A stretch of DNA of 64,000 nt, taken from contig CAZWLY010000007.1 of assembly GCA_964634465.1 (NCBI GenBank), positions 1-64,000 on the forward strand, given 5' to 3'. The first letter of the stretch is position 1. Each line of letters opens with the position of its first letter. The notes beneath the pieces were generated by a model. It searched no databases. It worked only from the letters and a program-made list of their open reading frames with translations, and was not told where the DNA came from. Below, piece after piece: positions 24,517 through 33,378 of the stretch. The stretch comes from CAZWLY01 sp964634465. GTDB taxonomy: Bacteria; Desulfobacterota; Desulfarculia; G963662305. The translations under genes were made by a program, and so were the position numbers.

Positions 24517-26675
24517 TGGATTGGCGGCACAGACTGGCCCGCCGGGTCTGGGCCGCCGAGGCTTCCGGCCCGGCCGGCTGGCTCAGCGCCGCCGCCTCGC
24601 CGGCTGGGTGGGTCTATGCCCAGTTGGCCAGGCTGAATACCTGGGCATATGCCCACAACATCAAGAAGAGTTCTCTTGCGGGCCGGCCGGTCATCAGCGT
24701 CGGCAATCTGGCCGTGGGCGGGACGGGCAAGACGCCGGTGGTCGCGTTCCTGGCCGAAGGGTTGATCGCTCGCGGCTTCAAGGTCGCGGTTTTGACCAGA
24801 GGTTACGGCGGCCGGGTCGGCCCCGGCCCGCTCGTCGTCACCCCGGAGCTGGACCCGGACCTCGCCGGCGACGAACCCTTGGTGCTGGCCGGAATCGACG
24901 GCCTGACGGTCATCGCCGGGTCCGATCGCTCGGCCGGGGCCCGGCTGGCCGAAGAGATGGGGGCCGAGGTTTTCTTGCTCGATGACGGTTTTCAGCACCT
25001 GGCCCTGGTTCGCTCGCTCGATCTGGTTCTCTTGGACGCCGCCGCGCCTCTGGCCAACGGCCGCTGCCATCCGGCCGGACCGCTCAGGGAGCCGCCCTCG
25101 GCGCTGGCCAGGGCCGACGCCTTCATTCTCACCAGGGCCCGGGACCGGGAAGCCGTCCAGCGGGCCGAGGCGCTGGTGGCCGACCTCGCCCCCGGCCGGC
25201 CGGTCTGGACGGCCCGCCATCTGGTCGATGGAGCCTATGACCCCCTCGACGGCCGTGAGGTCGATCTGAGCGGTCTCAACGTCACCGTCGCCGCCGGCGT
25301 GGCTCGCCCCGAGGACGTGGCCGATTCGGTCGCCCGCCTCGGCCCGGCCAAGGTCGAGCTGATCGGCCTGGCCGATCACCAGCGCTATGGGGCGGCCGAA
25401 GTCGAGCGCCTCAACCGCCGGCTGTCCGAAACCAAAGCCGAGGCGCTGGTGACCACGGCCAAGGACTGGGTCAAGCTCGCTCCGGCGGCCGAAAAGATCG
25501 AGACTCCGATTCGGGTGGCCCGGCTGCGTCTGGTTCTCGACGACGCCGAGGGCCTGTGGAAACTGGTGGAGGAGGCGGTCGAGGGCCTGGGTCGAGTGCC
25601 GGGCGTCCTGGCTCGGAGCAAACGCCGCTTGCCCGAGACGGGTCGAATCCTGGTCCGCCTGCCCAACTGGATCGGCGATGCGGTCATGGCCGCGCCGGTG
25701 CTGGCCAACCTGAGACGCGGCCTGCCGGGCTGGCGCGTCGCCGCCCTGGCCACGCCCTGGACCGCGCCCCTTTTCTCGGCCGACCCCAACCTGGACGAGA
25801 TGCTCGTCTACCATCCCCACGCCGCCCACAAGGGCCTTGGCGGACGGCGGCGGCTGGGCCGGGAGCTGGCGGGGCGTTTCGACGTCGGGTTGTTACTGCC
25901 CAACTCCTTTGACTCGGCCTTGATCTTCTTTCTGGCCGGACTCAAGCGGCGGATCGGCTACGCCAGGGACGGACGAAGCGCCCTGTTGACCGACGCCGTG
26001 CCGGTGACCCGACCGCTGCTCGAGGCTCACCACATCGAGTACTATCTCGGCTTGTTGAGCCATCTCGGCTTGCCGGTCGCCGAAAGGGTCCCCTCTCTCA
26101 GCCTCAGTCCGGAGCTTGAGCGGTGGGCCGATCGTTTCCTGGCCGAGTTGGGCGTCTCGACCGGCGAGACGCTCATCGGGCTGGCCCCCGGCGCGGCCTT
26201 CGGCCCGGCCAAGCGCTGGCCGGCCGAGCGCTTCGCCGAGGCGGCCAAGGCCTTGATTCAGGCCCGCGGCGGTCGGGCGCTGATCTTTGGTTCGGCCGGC
26301 GAGGCCGATTCCGGCCGGAAGATCGCCCGCTCCATCGGTCCGGCCGCGGTCAACCTGGCCGGTCAAACCAGTCTGGAGCAGGCGGCGGCCTTGGTCGCCC
26401 GCCTGGAGGTCATGTTGACCAACGACTCGGGCCTGATGCACCTGGCCGCGGCCCTGGATCGACCCCTGGTGGCCGTCTTCGGCCCGACCGACCCGGCCCG
26501 CACCGGCCCGCGCGGCCGCCGACAGGCGATCATCACCGCTGGGGCCGACTGCGCCCCCTGCCTGGCCGCAGAGTGCGAGCTGGGTTCGACCTGTCTTAAC
26601 CGTATCTCGGTCGATGAAGTGGTCGCCGCGGCCGAGGCCTTACTCAGAGAAGCGTCTCGACCTCCCGCCAGATGA
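24510..26675 (+). CDS. Fusion of LpxK (lipid A 4'-kinase) and WaaF (heptosyltransferase II)
   Basis: This 721-residue protein contains two complete enzymes in one frame. Residues 1 to about 365 are LpxK, with the P-loop SVGNLAVGGTGKTP at 63-76 and FLLDDGFQHLAL near 157. From about 376 to the end it is a GT9 heptosyltransferase of WaaF type, starting ILVRLPNWIGDAVMAAPVL and containing MLTNDSGLMHLAAALDRP and VFGPTDPARTGP. LpxK phosphorylates the lipid A disaccharide; WaaF adds the second inner-core heptose. No stop or start-like break lies at the junction. ATG 24510 has GAGG upstream; ATG 24516 is an alternative. Confidence 0.93.
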   Translation: MVMDWRHRLARRVWAAEASGPAGWLSAAASPAGWVYAQLARLNTWAYAHNIKKSSLAGRPVISVGNLAVGGTGKTPVVAFLAEGLIARGFKVAVLTRGYGGRVGPGPLVVTPELDPDLAGDEPLVLAGIDGLTVIAGSDRSAGARLAEEMGAEVFLLDDGFQHLALVRSLDLVLLDAAAPLANGRCHPAGPLREPPSALARADAFILTRARDREAVQRAEALVADLAPGRPVWTARHLVDGAYDPLDGREVDLSGLNVTVAAGVARPEDVADSVARLGPAKVELIGLADHQRYGAAEVERLNRRLSETKAEALVTTAKDWVKLAPAAEKIETPIRVARLRLVLDDAEGLWKLVEEAVEGLGRVPGVLARSKRRLPETGRILVRLPNWIGDAVMAAPVLANLRRGLPGWRVAALATPWTAPLFSADPNLDEMLVYHPHAAHKGLGGRRRLGRELAGRFDVGLLLPNSFDSALIFFLAGLKRRIGYARDGRSALLTDAVPVTRPLLEAHHIEYYLGLLSHLGLPVAERVPSLSLSPELERWADRFLAELGVSTGETLIGLAPGAAFGPAKRWPAERFAEAAKALIQARGGRALIFGSAGEADSGRKIARSIGPAAVNLAGQTSLEQAAALVARLEVMLTNDSGLMHLAAALDRPLVAVFGPTDPARTGPRGRRQAIITAGADCAPCLAAECELGSTCLNRISVDEVVAAAEALLREASRPPAR

Positions 26676-27666
26676 CCTCCGGGCCTATGGCGGTCAGACA
26701 GTCGGGCCGGCCCTTGGGACAGACCCGCTTGACGCAGCCGGTGCATTCCACCGGGCTCTGGACGGCGGCGTGGCCGGGCGGGGCGTTTCGCTCGGCCAGG
26801 GTGGGGCCGTAGAACGACACCGTTGGCCGGCCCAATGCGGCGGCCAGGTGGAGCGGGCCGGTGTCGCCGCCGATCACCAGTTTCGCCCCGGCCAAAAGCG
26901 CGGCCAGTTCCTTGAGATCCATCGGCGGCGGGATGACGACCCCGCTTACTCCGTCGGCCGCCTCGGCCGCCGCCCGCCGTTCGGCCTCCCCGGCCCAGGG
27001 CAGGATGACCGGCAGGCTCTCGGCCAGCCGGGCGAGCACCTCTCGCCAGGACTCGATCGGCCAGAGCTTGGTGCCGAAGGCCCCGCCCAAAAGGGCGACG
27101 CCGTAGGGCCGGCCCCGGGGCCAGGCGGGAAACTTGCCGGCCAGCGATTCAACCGCCTCGTCTTGGGGCCAAAGGTAGGGCGGCTGGGGCAGTTCCAGCT
27201 CGGTTCCGGCCGCCAGCGACAACGGGGCCAGGTACTGCTCCCGGATCTGATCGTGCTGGTAGTCGATCTTGGCCCGGCGGCTGGTCACCAGGGCCGAGGC
27301 CGGCTCCCGGCAGGAGTTCCAGGCGAAGCCGTATCGCCTCCTGGCCCGCACGAGCAGCATCATCGCCGCCGATTTGGTCAGCCGTTGGAGATCGACGGCC
27401 GCCTCGTATCGAACCCGGCGCAAGCGGCTGACGAGGTCGATGAATCCGGCATACACCTGGGGCGAGAAGGGGTTTTGTCTCGGGGCGTGGCTGTCGAAGA
27501 CGATCAGCCGGCGGATGAGCGGGTGGCCTTCGAGGAGGCCGGCCCAGCGGGCCTCGATCAGCCAGTCGATCCGGGCCTCGGGCCGGGCCGCGGCAAAGGC
27601 GGTCGCCGCCGGCAGGCTGTGGACGATGTCCCCCAGGGAGGAGGATTTGATGATCAAGACGTTCAC
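26644..27666 (-). CDS. Lipopolysaccharide heptosyltransferase I-like (WaaC-type)
   Basis: This GT9 glycosyltransferase of about 340 residues starts VLIIKSSSLGDIVHSLPAA, typical of WaaC, and contains LVIGGDTGPLHLAAALGRPTVSFYGPT. It would add the first heptose to Kdo. CTGCVKRVCPKGRPDC near the end is a Cys cluster also seen in many GT9 proteins. It is on the opposite strand and its 3' end overlaps that of lpxK::waaF by 32 bases. I place the start at GTG 27666; a TTG at 27702 would add 12 residues but is also the -35 box of a good promoter. Confidence 0.88.
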   Translation of the reverse strand: MNVLIIKSSSLGDIVHSLPAATAFAAARPEARIDWLIEARWAGLLEGHPLIRRLIVFDSHAPRQNPFSPQVYAGFIDLVSRLRRVRYEAAVDLQRLTKSAAMMLLVRARRRYGFAWNSCREPASALVTSRRAKIDYQHDQIREQYLAPLSLAAGTELELPQPPYLWPQDEAVESLAGKFPAWPRGRPYGVALLGGAFGTKLWPIESWREVLARLAESLPVILPWAGEAERRAAAEAADGVSGVVIPPPMDLKELAALLAGAKLVIGGDTGPLHLAAALGRPTVSFYGPTLAERNAPPGHAAVQSPVECTGCVKRVCPKGRPDCLTAIGPEVIWREVETLL

Positions 27667-27673
27667 TGGCTTG

Positions 27674-27702
27674 TGCCTAACAGGCCTTAAAAGGCGTGTC
27701 AA
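27674..27702 (-). promoter_or_regulatory. Promoter of the waaC-like gene
   Basis: TTGACA (27702-27697), 17 bases, TAGGCA (27679-27674). The predicted transcription start falls at or within a base or two of the GTG at 27666, and no ribosome-binding site stands before that GTG. Confidence 0.55.
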
Positions 27703-27876
27703 CCGCTAAGACGCCGGCGATGCGGCCGGAATCGCCCCCGCGCCCGACCCGTCCGGCTCGGGCGCCAGGGAGACCGATTGCCTCCCAGGGTCGGAATATG
27801 GTAACCTGATGGGGTTTGAATTATCGGGTCAAGACCCAGTTTGTTCTGGAGACGGTTTTCGGATCGGGATTCGGCA

Positions 27877-29694
27877 ATGATTCGCCCGCTCAGTAGATTG
27901 AAGTCGTGCTTCCGGCCGCTGGCAGGGGCCTGCCTGCTTCTGGCCGCTCTCTTCAGCGTCCCGGCTCTGGCCCAAGAGGGCGACGAGGGCAAGCTGCGTT
28001 CGCCCAACCTGTATGCGGCGCTGGACGAGCAGGGATCGGCCAAGGTCATCGTTCTCCTCAAGGGATACGACACCTTCAAGGGGATCGAGTTCGGGCTGAG
28101 CCCGATCTTCAGGGACGCCGTCCAGACCTCGGTGGCCGCCGGTCAGGAGGCGTTGCTGGCCCGGATCGATCCGGCCGAGGTTCAGGTCGGCCTTCGGTTC
28201 CAGAACATTCCCGGCCTGGCCCTGAGGGTGACCCGAAAGGGCCTGGACGAGCTTTTGGCCTCGGAGCGCGTGGCCGTGGTGGAGGAAGACCGGGAGGTCT
28301 CCGTCCACACCAGCCAGGGCATCGAGCTGATCAACCCCGGGCGCTACCGCGACACTTACTGGGGCGGCGGGGTGTCGATCGCCATCGTGGACACCGGCGT
28401 GGACTACAGCCACGAGCAACTCGGCGGCGGCGGTTTCCCCAACGCCAAGGTGATCGGTGGTTACGATTTCGGCGATGACGACCCGGACCCCATGGACTGT
28501 CACGGCCACGGCACCTCGGTGGCCGGAGTGGCCGCAGGTGAGGCGGTCGCTTTGGGCGACTACACCGGCGGAGTCGCCCCCCTGGCCAAAGTGTACGCCC
28601 TCAAGATCGTCTCCGGCTGCTCGGGTATGGCCTCCGAGTCCAGCATCATCGCCGCCTGGGACTGGGCGGTCACTCACCGTGACGACGACCCGGCGAACCC
28701 GATCAAGGTCGTTTCGACCAGCTTCGGCGGCGGCTTGTACACCTCGGTTTGCGACGGCCAGCAGGTCGCCTTGGCCCAGGCGGCGGCCAACGCCGTGGCC
28801 AACGGCATCAGCGTGGTCGTCTCCGCCGGGAACGACGGCTCTTGCAGCGCTCTCGCTTCACCGGCCTGCCTCAGCGACACCATCTCGGTCGGCGCAGTCT
28901 ACGACGCCGACGTCGGCGCGGTGGGCTTTTGCGTCGATTCTTCGTCCTGCGTCGGAGAATTGAACTACTCCTGCGCCGGTCTTTACGCCTGCTGGGAGAC
29001 TTCGACCGCCGCCGGACAGGTGGCCTGCTACTCCAATTCGGCCGATTTCCTCGATCTTCTGGCCCCGGCCAACAACGCCTACACCCCCGCGCTCGGCGGC
29101 GGCTTCCGCAGCTTCACCGGCACCTCGGCCGCCTGCCCCTATGTCTCCGGAGCCATCGCCGTCATCCAGAGCTGGTCCAAGGCGACCAACGGCGCTTTCC
29201 TGTCGCCGGCCGAGGTCAAGAGCCGGTTGGTCGACAACGGCACGCCGGTCACCGACCCCAAGTCCGGCCTGACCACCCCGCTGATCCAGATCGCCCCGGC
29301 CATCGAGAACGGAGGCCCCGCCGCCACCGCCCTGGAGGTGATATTCGGTCTCGCCCAGGGCGAGGAGGCGGGCTTCCTGTTCAGCATCCCGGCCGGGGCG
29401 AGCAGCCTGACCGTCAAACTGACCAACGTCAGCGGCAACCCCGACCTGTACACCGCCCAGGGCTATATCCCCACCACTTCGAGTTACGACTGCCGCTCCA
29501 CCAACGGCTCCGGCCAGACGGAGACCTGTTCCCACCAGAGCCCCGCGGCCGGCGATTGGTTCGCCGTGGTCCGGGGCGAGACCGCCGCCGCCTGCACCCT
29601 GACCGTGACCTACACCACCTCCGATCAGGAAACGGCCGCGGAGCAGGTGATCGAGAGTCCCGCCCTCGACGCCGAGGGGGCGGGAGGCCCCTGA
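27877..29694 (+). CDS. Secreted subtilisin-like serine protease (S8) with C-terminal PPC domain
   Basis: The 605-residue protein begins with a signal peptide (residues 1-32, ...FSVPALA) and an inhibitor-like propeptide. The S8 domain has catalytic D172 (IAIVDTGVDYS), H211 (HGHGTSVAG) and S417 (GTSAACPYVSG). After about residue 480 comes a bacterial pre-peptidase C-terminal domain (GEEAGFLFSIPAGASSLTVKL). The catalytic domain has many cysteines (for example SSCVGELNYSCAGLYAC), suggesting disulfides outside the cytoplasm. It stands alone between convergent and divergent neighbours. It probably degrades extracellular protein. Confidence 0.9.
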   Translation: MIRPLSRLKSCFRPLAGACLLLAALFSVPALAQEGDEGKLRSPNLYAALDEQGSAKVIVLLKGYDTFKGIEFGLSPIFRDAVQTSVAAGQEALLARIDPAEVQVGLRFQNIPGLALRVTRKGLDELLASERVAVVEEDREVSVHTSQGIELINPGRYRDTYWGGGVSIAIVDTGVDYSHEQLGGGGFPNAKVIGGYDFGDDDPDPMDCHGHGTSVAGVAAGEAVALGDYTGGVAPLAKVYALKIVSGCSGMASESSIIAAWDWAVTHRDDDPANPIKVVSTSFGGGLYTSVCDGQQVALAQAAANAVANGISVVVSAGNDGSCSALASPACLSDTISVGAVYDADVGAVGFCVDSSSCVGELNYSCAGLYACWETSTAAGQVACYSNSADFLDLLAPANNAYTPALGGGFRSFTGTSAACPYVSGAIAVIQSWSKATNGAFLSPAEVKSRLVDNGTPVTDPKSGLTTPLIQIAPAIENGGPAATALEVIFGLAQGEEAGFLFSIPAGASSLTVKLTNVSGNPDLYTAQGYIPTTSSYDCRSTNGSGQTETCSHQSPAAGDWFAVVRGETAAACTLTVTYTTSDQETAAEQVIESPALDAEGAGGP

Positions 29695-30002
29695 GGGAAG
29701 CCGGGGGCGGATTCCGGCCGATCGAGGCGCTGACCGGCCAGAACTCCGCCCGGACGGATGAAGGGGAGGGGCCTTTCTTTCGGGGCTTGGACCGCCCGCC
29801 TCGCTTGGACTTACTTGGAAAGGTTGTCCAGCCGAACCGGCGGGTGGGGTCACTTGAGTTTTGTGTTGTTTTGATTGGTTTCTGTGCTTTCGCTGGCTTG
29901 GCGGAGCCCCGTGTGTTGCCGTTTGGTCGGGAATGGAATTATTTTTTGCCCGGCGCTGCCCTCCGATCGGCGGCCTGGATGCCGGAGCGACCCTTTTGGG
30001 CG
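29695..30002. other. Intergenic region between convergent genes
   Basis: This 308-base stretch lies between the protease stop and the stop of a minus-strand gene. I see no gene, tRNA or strong hairpin with a T-run. The central part (29850-29960) is richer in T than its surroundings. Confidence 0.6.
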
Positions 30003-30635
30003 TCACTGGGCCGGCGAGCGGCCGGAGAGGATGGAGGCGATCTCCCCGGAGTCGTAGAGGCCCGGCTTGAGACCCATCAGGGCCAGGCCGCTGGGCAGCG
30101 GCCAGATCAGCAAACGGTCGCGGACCAGGACCGCCAACATGCGGCAGGCGGCCCAATCGAGGACCAGGAGGCGGACCTCGTACTGATCCAGAAGACCTCG
30201 CTCGGCCAGGGCCGGCCCGATCTTGGCCCTGGCCTCGGCCGCGGCCCGGGCCAGCTCCTTGTCGCCCACGCCGATCACCGTGAAGCCGCCGTCCCGGCGG
30301 GCCAGCCAGACTCCGGCCCGTTCCTCGCCTTCGACCCGGACCGGGAAGAAGATCCGGTCGATCTCTTTGAACAGCCCGCCCCAGGCCTTGCCCTCGGTCT
30401 GGGCCAAGTCGGCGCGGGAGACGGTGTAGACCGGCATCGGCGCGGCCAGGGAGATATTGTGCTTGTTCGCCCCGGCCAGGCCCAACTCGGCCAACCGCCC
30501 GGCCGGCAGGACGTTGATCAGCCTCTCCACCTCGGCCCGGGCCTGGGGCCGGGCCGCCTCGCCGTTATGGGCCCAGGCGGGAGAGGCGGCCAGGACGGCC
30601 AGAACCGCCCAGGCCAGGAGATTCAGTCTATCCAT
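30003..30635 (-). CDS. Secreted protein of unknown function
   Basis: The product is 210 residues with a signal peptide (residues 1-22, ...LAASPAWA). The mature part has RIFFPVRVEGEERAGVWLARRDGGFTVIG as its most structured stretch and ends in a weakly hydrophobic region. I recognise no family. It overlaps the upstream DUF3786 gene by 8 bases and is the last gene of that minus-strand group, so its role may be linked to those genes. Confidence 0.75.
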   Translation of the reverse strand: MDRLNLLAWAVLAVLAASPAWAHNGEAARPQARAEVERLINVLPAGRLAELGLAGANKHNISLAAPMPVYTVSRADLAQTEGKAWGGLFKEIDRIFFPVRVEGEERAGVWLARRDGGFTVIGVGDKELARAAAEARAKIGPALAERGLLDQYEVRLLVLDWAACRMLAVLVRDRLLIWPLPSGLALMGLKPGLYDSGEIASILSGRSPAQ

Positions 30636-31254
30636 GGCCGCCCGCCTCCTCGATCAGCCGATCGACCACGATCTGGCCTAGGACGGCCAGGCACTCGTGG
30701 TCCAGAAAGGCCTCGGCGTTGGCGTCGAAGAGAATCGAGGCCGAAGCGGGGAAGTCCTCGTCGGACTCGTAGAGAATCACCAGGACCGGTATCTTGGGCA
30801 GGGCGGTAAGCTCGATGACGGCGTTGCCGGAAAACTCGTCCCGTCCCTCCCGGCCGCCCAACCGCCGGCCGGCCTCTTTCAAACCGGCCGCATCGTCGCC
30901 GAAGAGCCTGGCCAGCCGGCCCTCCACCTCGGTCTGGAAGAAGGCCGAGAAAAAGGCGGCGTCTTTGAACTCGCGGTAGGCGACGAACTCACCGGCCGGC
31001 GCCCCGGCGCCCCGGCGCAAGAGATACCAGACCAGCACGATCCGAATGGTGATGTCCGGAACGCCGTCCTCGGCGTCGAAAACCCCGCCGGGGCCGACAT
31101 GGTAGTCCCGGCCCAGCATCCCGATCCAGACCCCGTCTCCGTCCCGCCGGCCGTCCAACTCGGCTGCGGCCCGGTCCAGATCCAGCTCGGCCAACTCCGG
31201 CAGCAACTCGGAGAAGACTCTTTCGTAGCCGTCGGGCTTTTCCGAGACGAACAT
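30628..31254 (-). CDS. DUF3786-domain protein
   Basis: This 208-residue protein matches DUF3786, a domain mostly found in strict anaerobes and often beside corrinoid or Fe-S enzymes. Typical stretches are VWYLLRRGAGAPAGEFVAYR and PVLVILYESDEDFPASASILFD near the C-terminus. Its biochemical role is not known to me. It is spaced 4 bases from the upstream TIM-barrel gene and overlaps the downstream secreted-protein gene. Confidence 0.85.
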   Translation of the reverse strand: MFVSEKPDGYERVFSELLPELAELDLDRAAAELDGRRDGDGVWIGMLGRDYHVGPGGVFDAEDGVPDITIRIVLVWYLLRRGAGAPAGEFVAYREFKDAAFFSAFFQTEVEGRLARLFGDDAAGLKEAGRRLGGREGRDEFSGNAVIELTALPKIPVLVILYESDEDFPASASILFDANAEAFLDHECLAVLGQIVVDRLIEEAGGHG

Positions 31255-31258
31255 CAGC

Positions 31259-32035
31259 CTAATCCCGGCCCAATGTCTCCGCCTTGAGTTCCTGCGCCTT
31301 GGCCACCATCTCCTTGACCAGAGCCAACGATTCCTCCAGCGACTCGTTGGCCACCTCCAAGGTGATCGTCCCGTCGTAGCCCCCGACCACCAGGCCGGTC
31401 AGAATGTCATTTATGGGTACTACGCCCTGGCCCACCGGCAGGTGGAGATCGTTTCTGGGCGAGCGTCCGCCCTCGTTGTCGTGGACGTGGACGTGCTTGA
31501 TCCGCTGCATGGAGCGGGAGATGAAGTTGAAGGCGGTGTTCTTGGGGCGCATCAGTTGGGCGTGGCCGACATCCAGGGTCAACCCCACGTCGGGCACCTC
31601 GAAGAAGGGCAGGACCATGTCCTCCACCTCCTCGCTGAGGTTCTCCAGGTAGACGGCGACCCGCTTGGCCCGGCCGTACTCCACCATCTCCCGCAGCAGC
31701 TTGATCTTGCCCTGGATCGTCTCCGGATCGACGTAGCGCTGATCGAACCAGAGGTGGATGGTTATGAACCTGGCTCCGAGGCGCTGGGCCAACTCCATGG
31801 CGTTTTTGACCTTGGGCGCGTAGTTGTGCTTCAGGCCATAGAGATCCTTGGGGTTGCCCTCTTCGGGCCCGTGGGCGGCGCAGAACAGCCCCAGCCGGCT
31901 CCGGAGCCGATTTATCAGCACCAGGTGTCGGTGAACCCAGGCCGGCTCCTTGAGTTGAATCTCGACGAAGTCGAGACCCAGCTTGCCGGCCGCCTCCAAA
32001 TCATCAGGGCTGTAGGCCCGCATTCCGTATTTCAT
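31259..32035 (-). CDS. Sugar phosphate isomerase/epimerase-like TIM-barrel protein
   Basis: The product is 258 residues of the xylose isomerase-like/AP endonuclease 2 superfamily. Metal-ligand motifs are visible: ITIHLWFDQR, VYLENLSEEVEDM, GLTLDVGHAQL, HVHDNEGG and ITLEVANESLEES. Members are divalent-metal isomerases, epimerases or endonuclease IV relatives; the substrate is unknown. I start at ATG 32035 (AGGAA upstream); the open frame extends to 32197 but the extra part has no homology signs. It lies between the radical SAM and DUF3786 genes. Confidence 0.85.
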   Translation of the reverse strand: MKYGMRAYSPDDLEAAGKLGLDFVEIQLKEPAWVHRHLVLINRLRSRLGLFCAAHGPEEGNPKDLYGLKHNYAPKVKNAMELAQRLGARFITIHLWFDQRYVDPETIQGKIKLLREMVEYGRAKRVAVYLENLSEEVEDMVLPFFEVPDVGLTLDVGHAQLMRPKNTAFNFISRSMQRIKHVHVHDNEGGRSPRNDLHLPVGQGVVPINDILTGLVVGGYDGTITLEVANESLEESLALVKEMVAKAQELKAETLGRD

Positions 32036-32189
32036 GTCACTTTCCTGGAATGAACAGTGATCAAGGCTGATTGAGCGGACAGAAGGCCACCCTTTCGCTT
32101 CTAACACAGGCTTGAGCGCCGGGGCAATACCTTTTGGATCTCTACCCGCCGCCCGACAAAAAGGCTCCCATTTTTGAGAGATTAAGAGA

Positions 32190-33350
32190 TTAGACATAAC
32201 TGTCGGCCATCTGCTTGATGACCTCCTCTTCCCGGCCGGGGTTGGAAACCCGGATGTTGGCCAGGAGGGCCTCGGCCCGGCTCCGGGCCTCTGGACGCCC
32301 CAGATCGCTCGGCCCGCGGAACAGGCCCGCCCGGCGACCCAAGCGGTAGAGAAGCCGCTCCTCGGCGGGCAGGGCGAAGTAATCGTCGATTATACCCAGC
32401 ATCCGCTCCTTGTCCTCGGGCAGTTGTCCGTTGACCGTCTCGATCAGGTTCATGATGTGGTCCGAGGCGAGCCTGGAGGTGATGCCCTCGAGCCGGGAGA
32501 TGAAGAGCCTGATCTCGGCCAGGCACTCTTCGTCGCCGAGGGGGGTGAAGCGGCCCTCGGCCATCTCCTGGTAGAGATCGACCCGCTTGGGCACCCTCAA
32601 CGTGCGCAAGCGAATGAAATGGGCGTTGATTTGGTTCAGCGCCTCGGCGGTGTCGAGGGCGTGCCCCTGGGACATCTCCTGGCCGCCCAGGCCGGGCATG
32701 ACGTATTCGCTCAGTTCGAATCCGGCCGCCACGGCTTTCTGGCCGGCCTCGATCTGCTCGGCGGCCGAGACCCCCTTCCGCATGAATTTCAGCAGCGGAT
32801 CATGGGCCGTCTCCAGCCCGACGTGGATCCGATCCAGCCCGGCCTTGCGAATCTTTTTAAGATTTTCCAGGGACCTGGTCTTGATCGACTTCGAGCGGGC
32901 GTAGGTCGTCACCCGGCTGATGCCGGGAATGCGCCGGTGGAGGTATTCCAGCGTTTCGATCAGCTCCTCGGGCCGCATGATCAGGTTGTTGGCGTCCTGG
33001 AGAAAGACCGATCCCTCGCCGTAGTAGAGCCAGGCGGCCACGTTGCGGAAAGAATCCGAATAGCCGCCGCGGTGAAAGACGTGGCCGATGACCACGTCGT
33101 CGATCTCGCCGGCCGAGCCCAGCTTGAAGGACAGCTCCTTGAGGTGCTCGATCATCGAGACCACGGTGTCGATGTCGGCCTTGATCTCGGCCACGGTTCG
33201 CAGCGAAAACTTCCGGCGCTTGTAGACCGGGCAGAACAGGCACCGATTCCAGGGGCAGTTGCGGGTGAGCCTGATGAACAGACTCCGGGCCTCGGAGGGC
33301 GGGCGGATAGGCCCCTGCTCGATGTTCAGGTCATAGACGGATTTGGGCAT
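32190..33350 (-). CDS. Radical SAM protein
   Basis: This 386-residue protein has its [4Fe-4S] cysteines near the N-terminus in RNCPWNRCLFCPVYKRR, spaced CX4CX2C rather than the commoner CX3CX2C. That spacing is seen in a COG1032-like group with the CPxNxCxFC pattern. The TIM-barrel follows (DRIHVGLETAHDPLLKFM, EYVMPGLGGQEMSQGHALDTA). The substrate is unknown. It is 29 bases... downstream of the DUF1178 gene on the same strand and precedes the TIM-barrel gene by 154 bases. Confidence 0.88.
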   Translation of the reverse strand: MPKSVYDLNIEQGPIRPPSEARSLFIRLTRNCPWNRCLFCPVYKRRKFSLRTVAEIKADIDTVVSMIEHLKELSFKLGSAGEIDDVVIGHVFHRGGYSDSFRNVAAWLYYGEGSVFLQDANNLIMRPEELIETLEYLHRRIPGISRVTTYARSKSIKTRSLENLKKIRKAGLDRIHVGLETAHDPLLKFMRKGVSAAEQIEAGQKAVAAGFELSEYVMPGLGGQEMSQGHALDTAEALNQINAHFIRLRTLRVPKRVDLYQEMAEGRFTPLGDEECLAEIRLFISRLEGITSRLASDHIMNLIETVNGQLPEDKERMLGIIDDYFALPAEERLLYRLGRRAGLFRGPSDLGRPEARSRAEALLANIRVSNPGREEEVIKQMADSYV

Positions 33351-33378
33351 GGGTGCGGTGCTTTAGCCTTGGGTGTCT

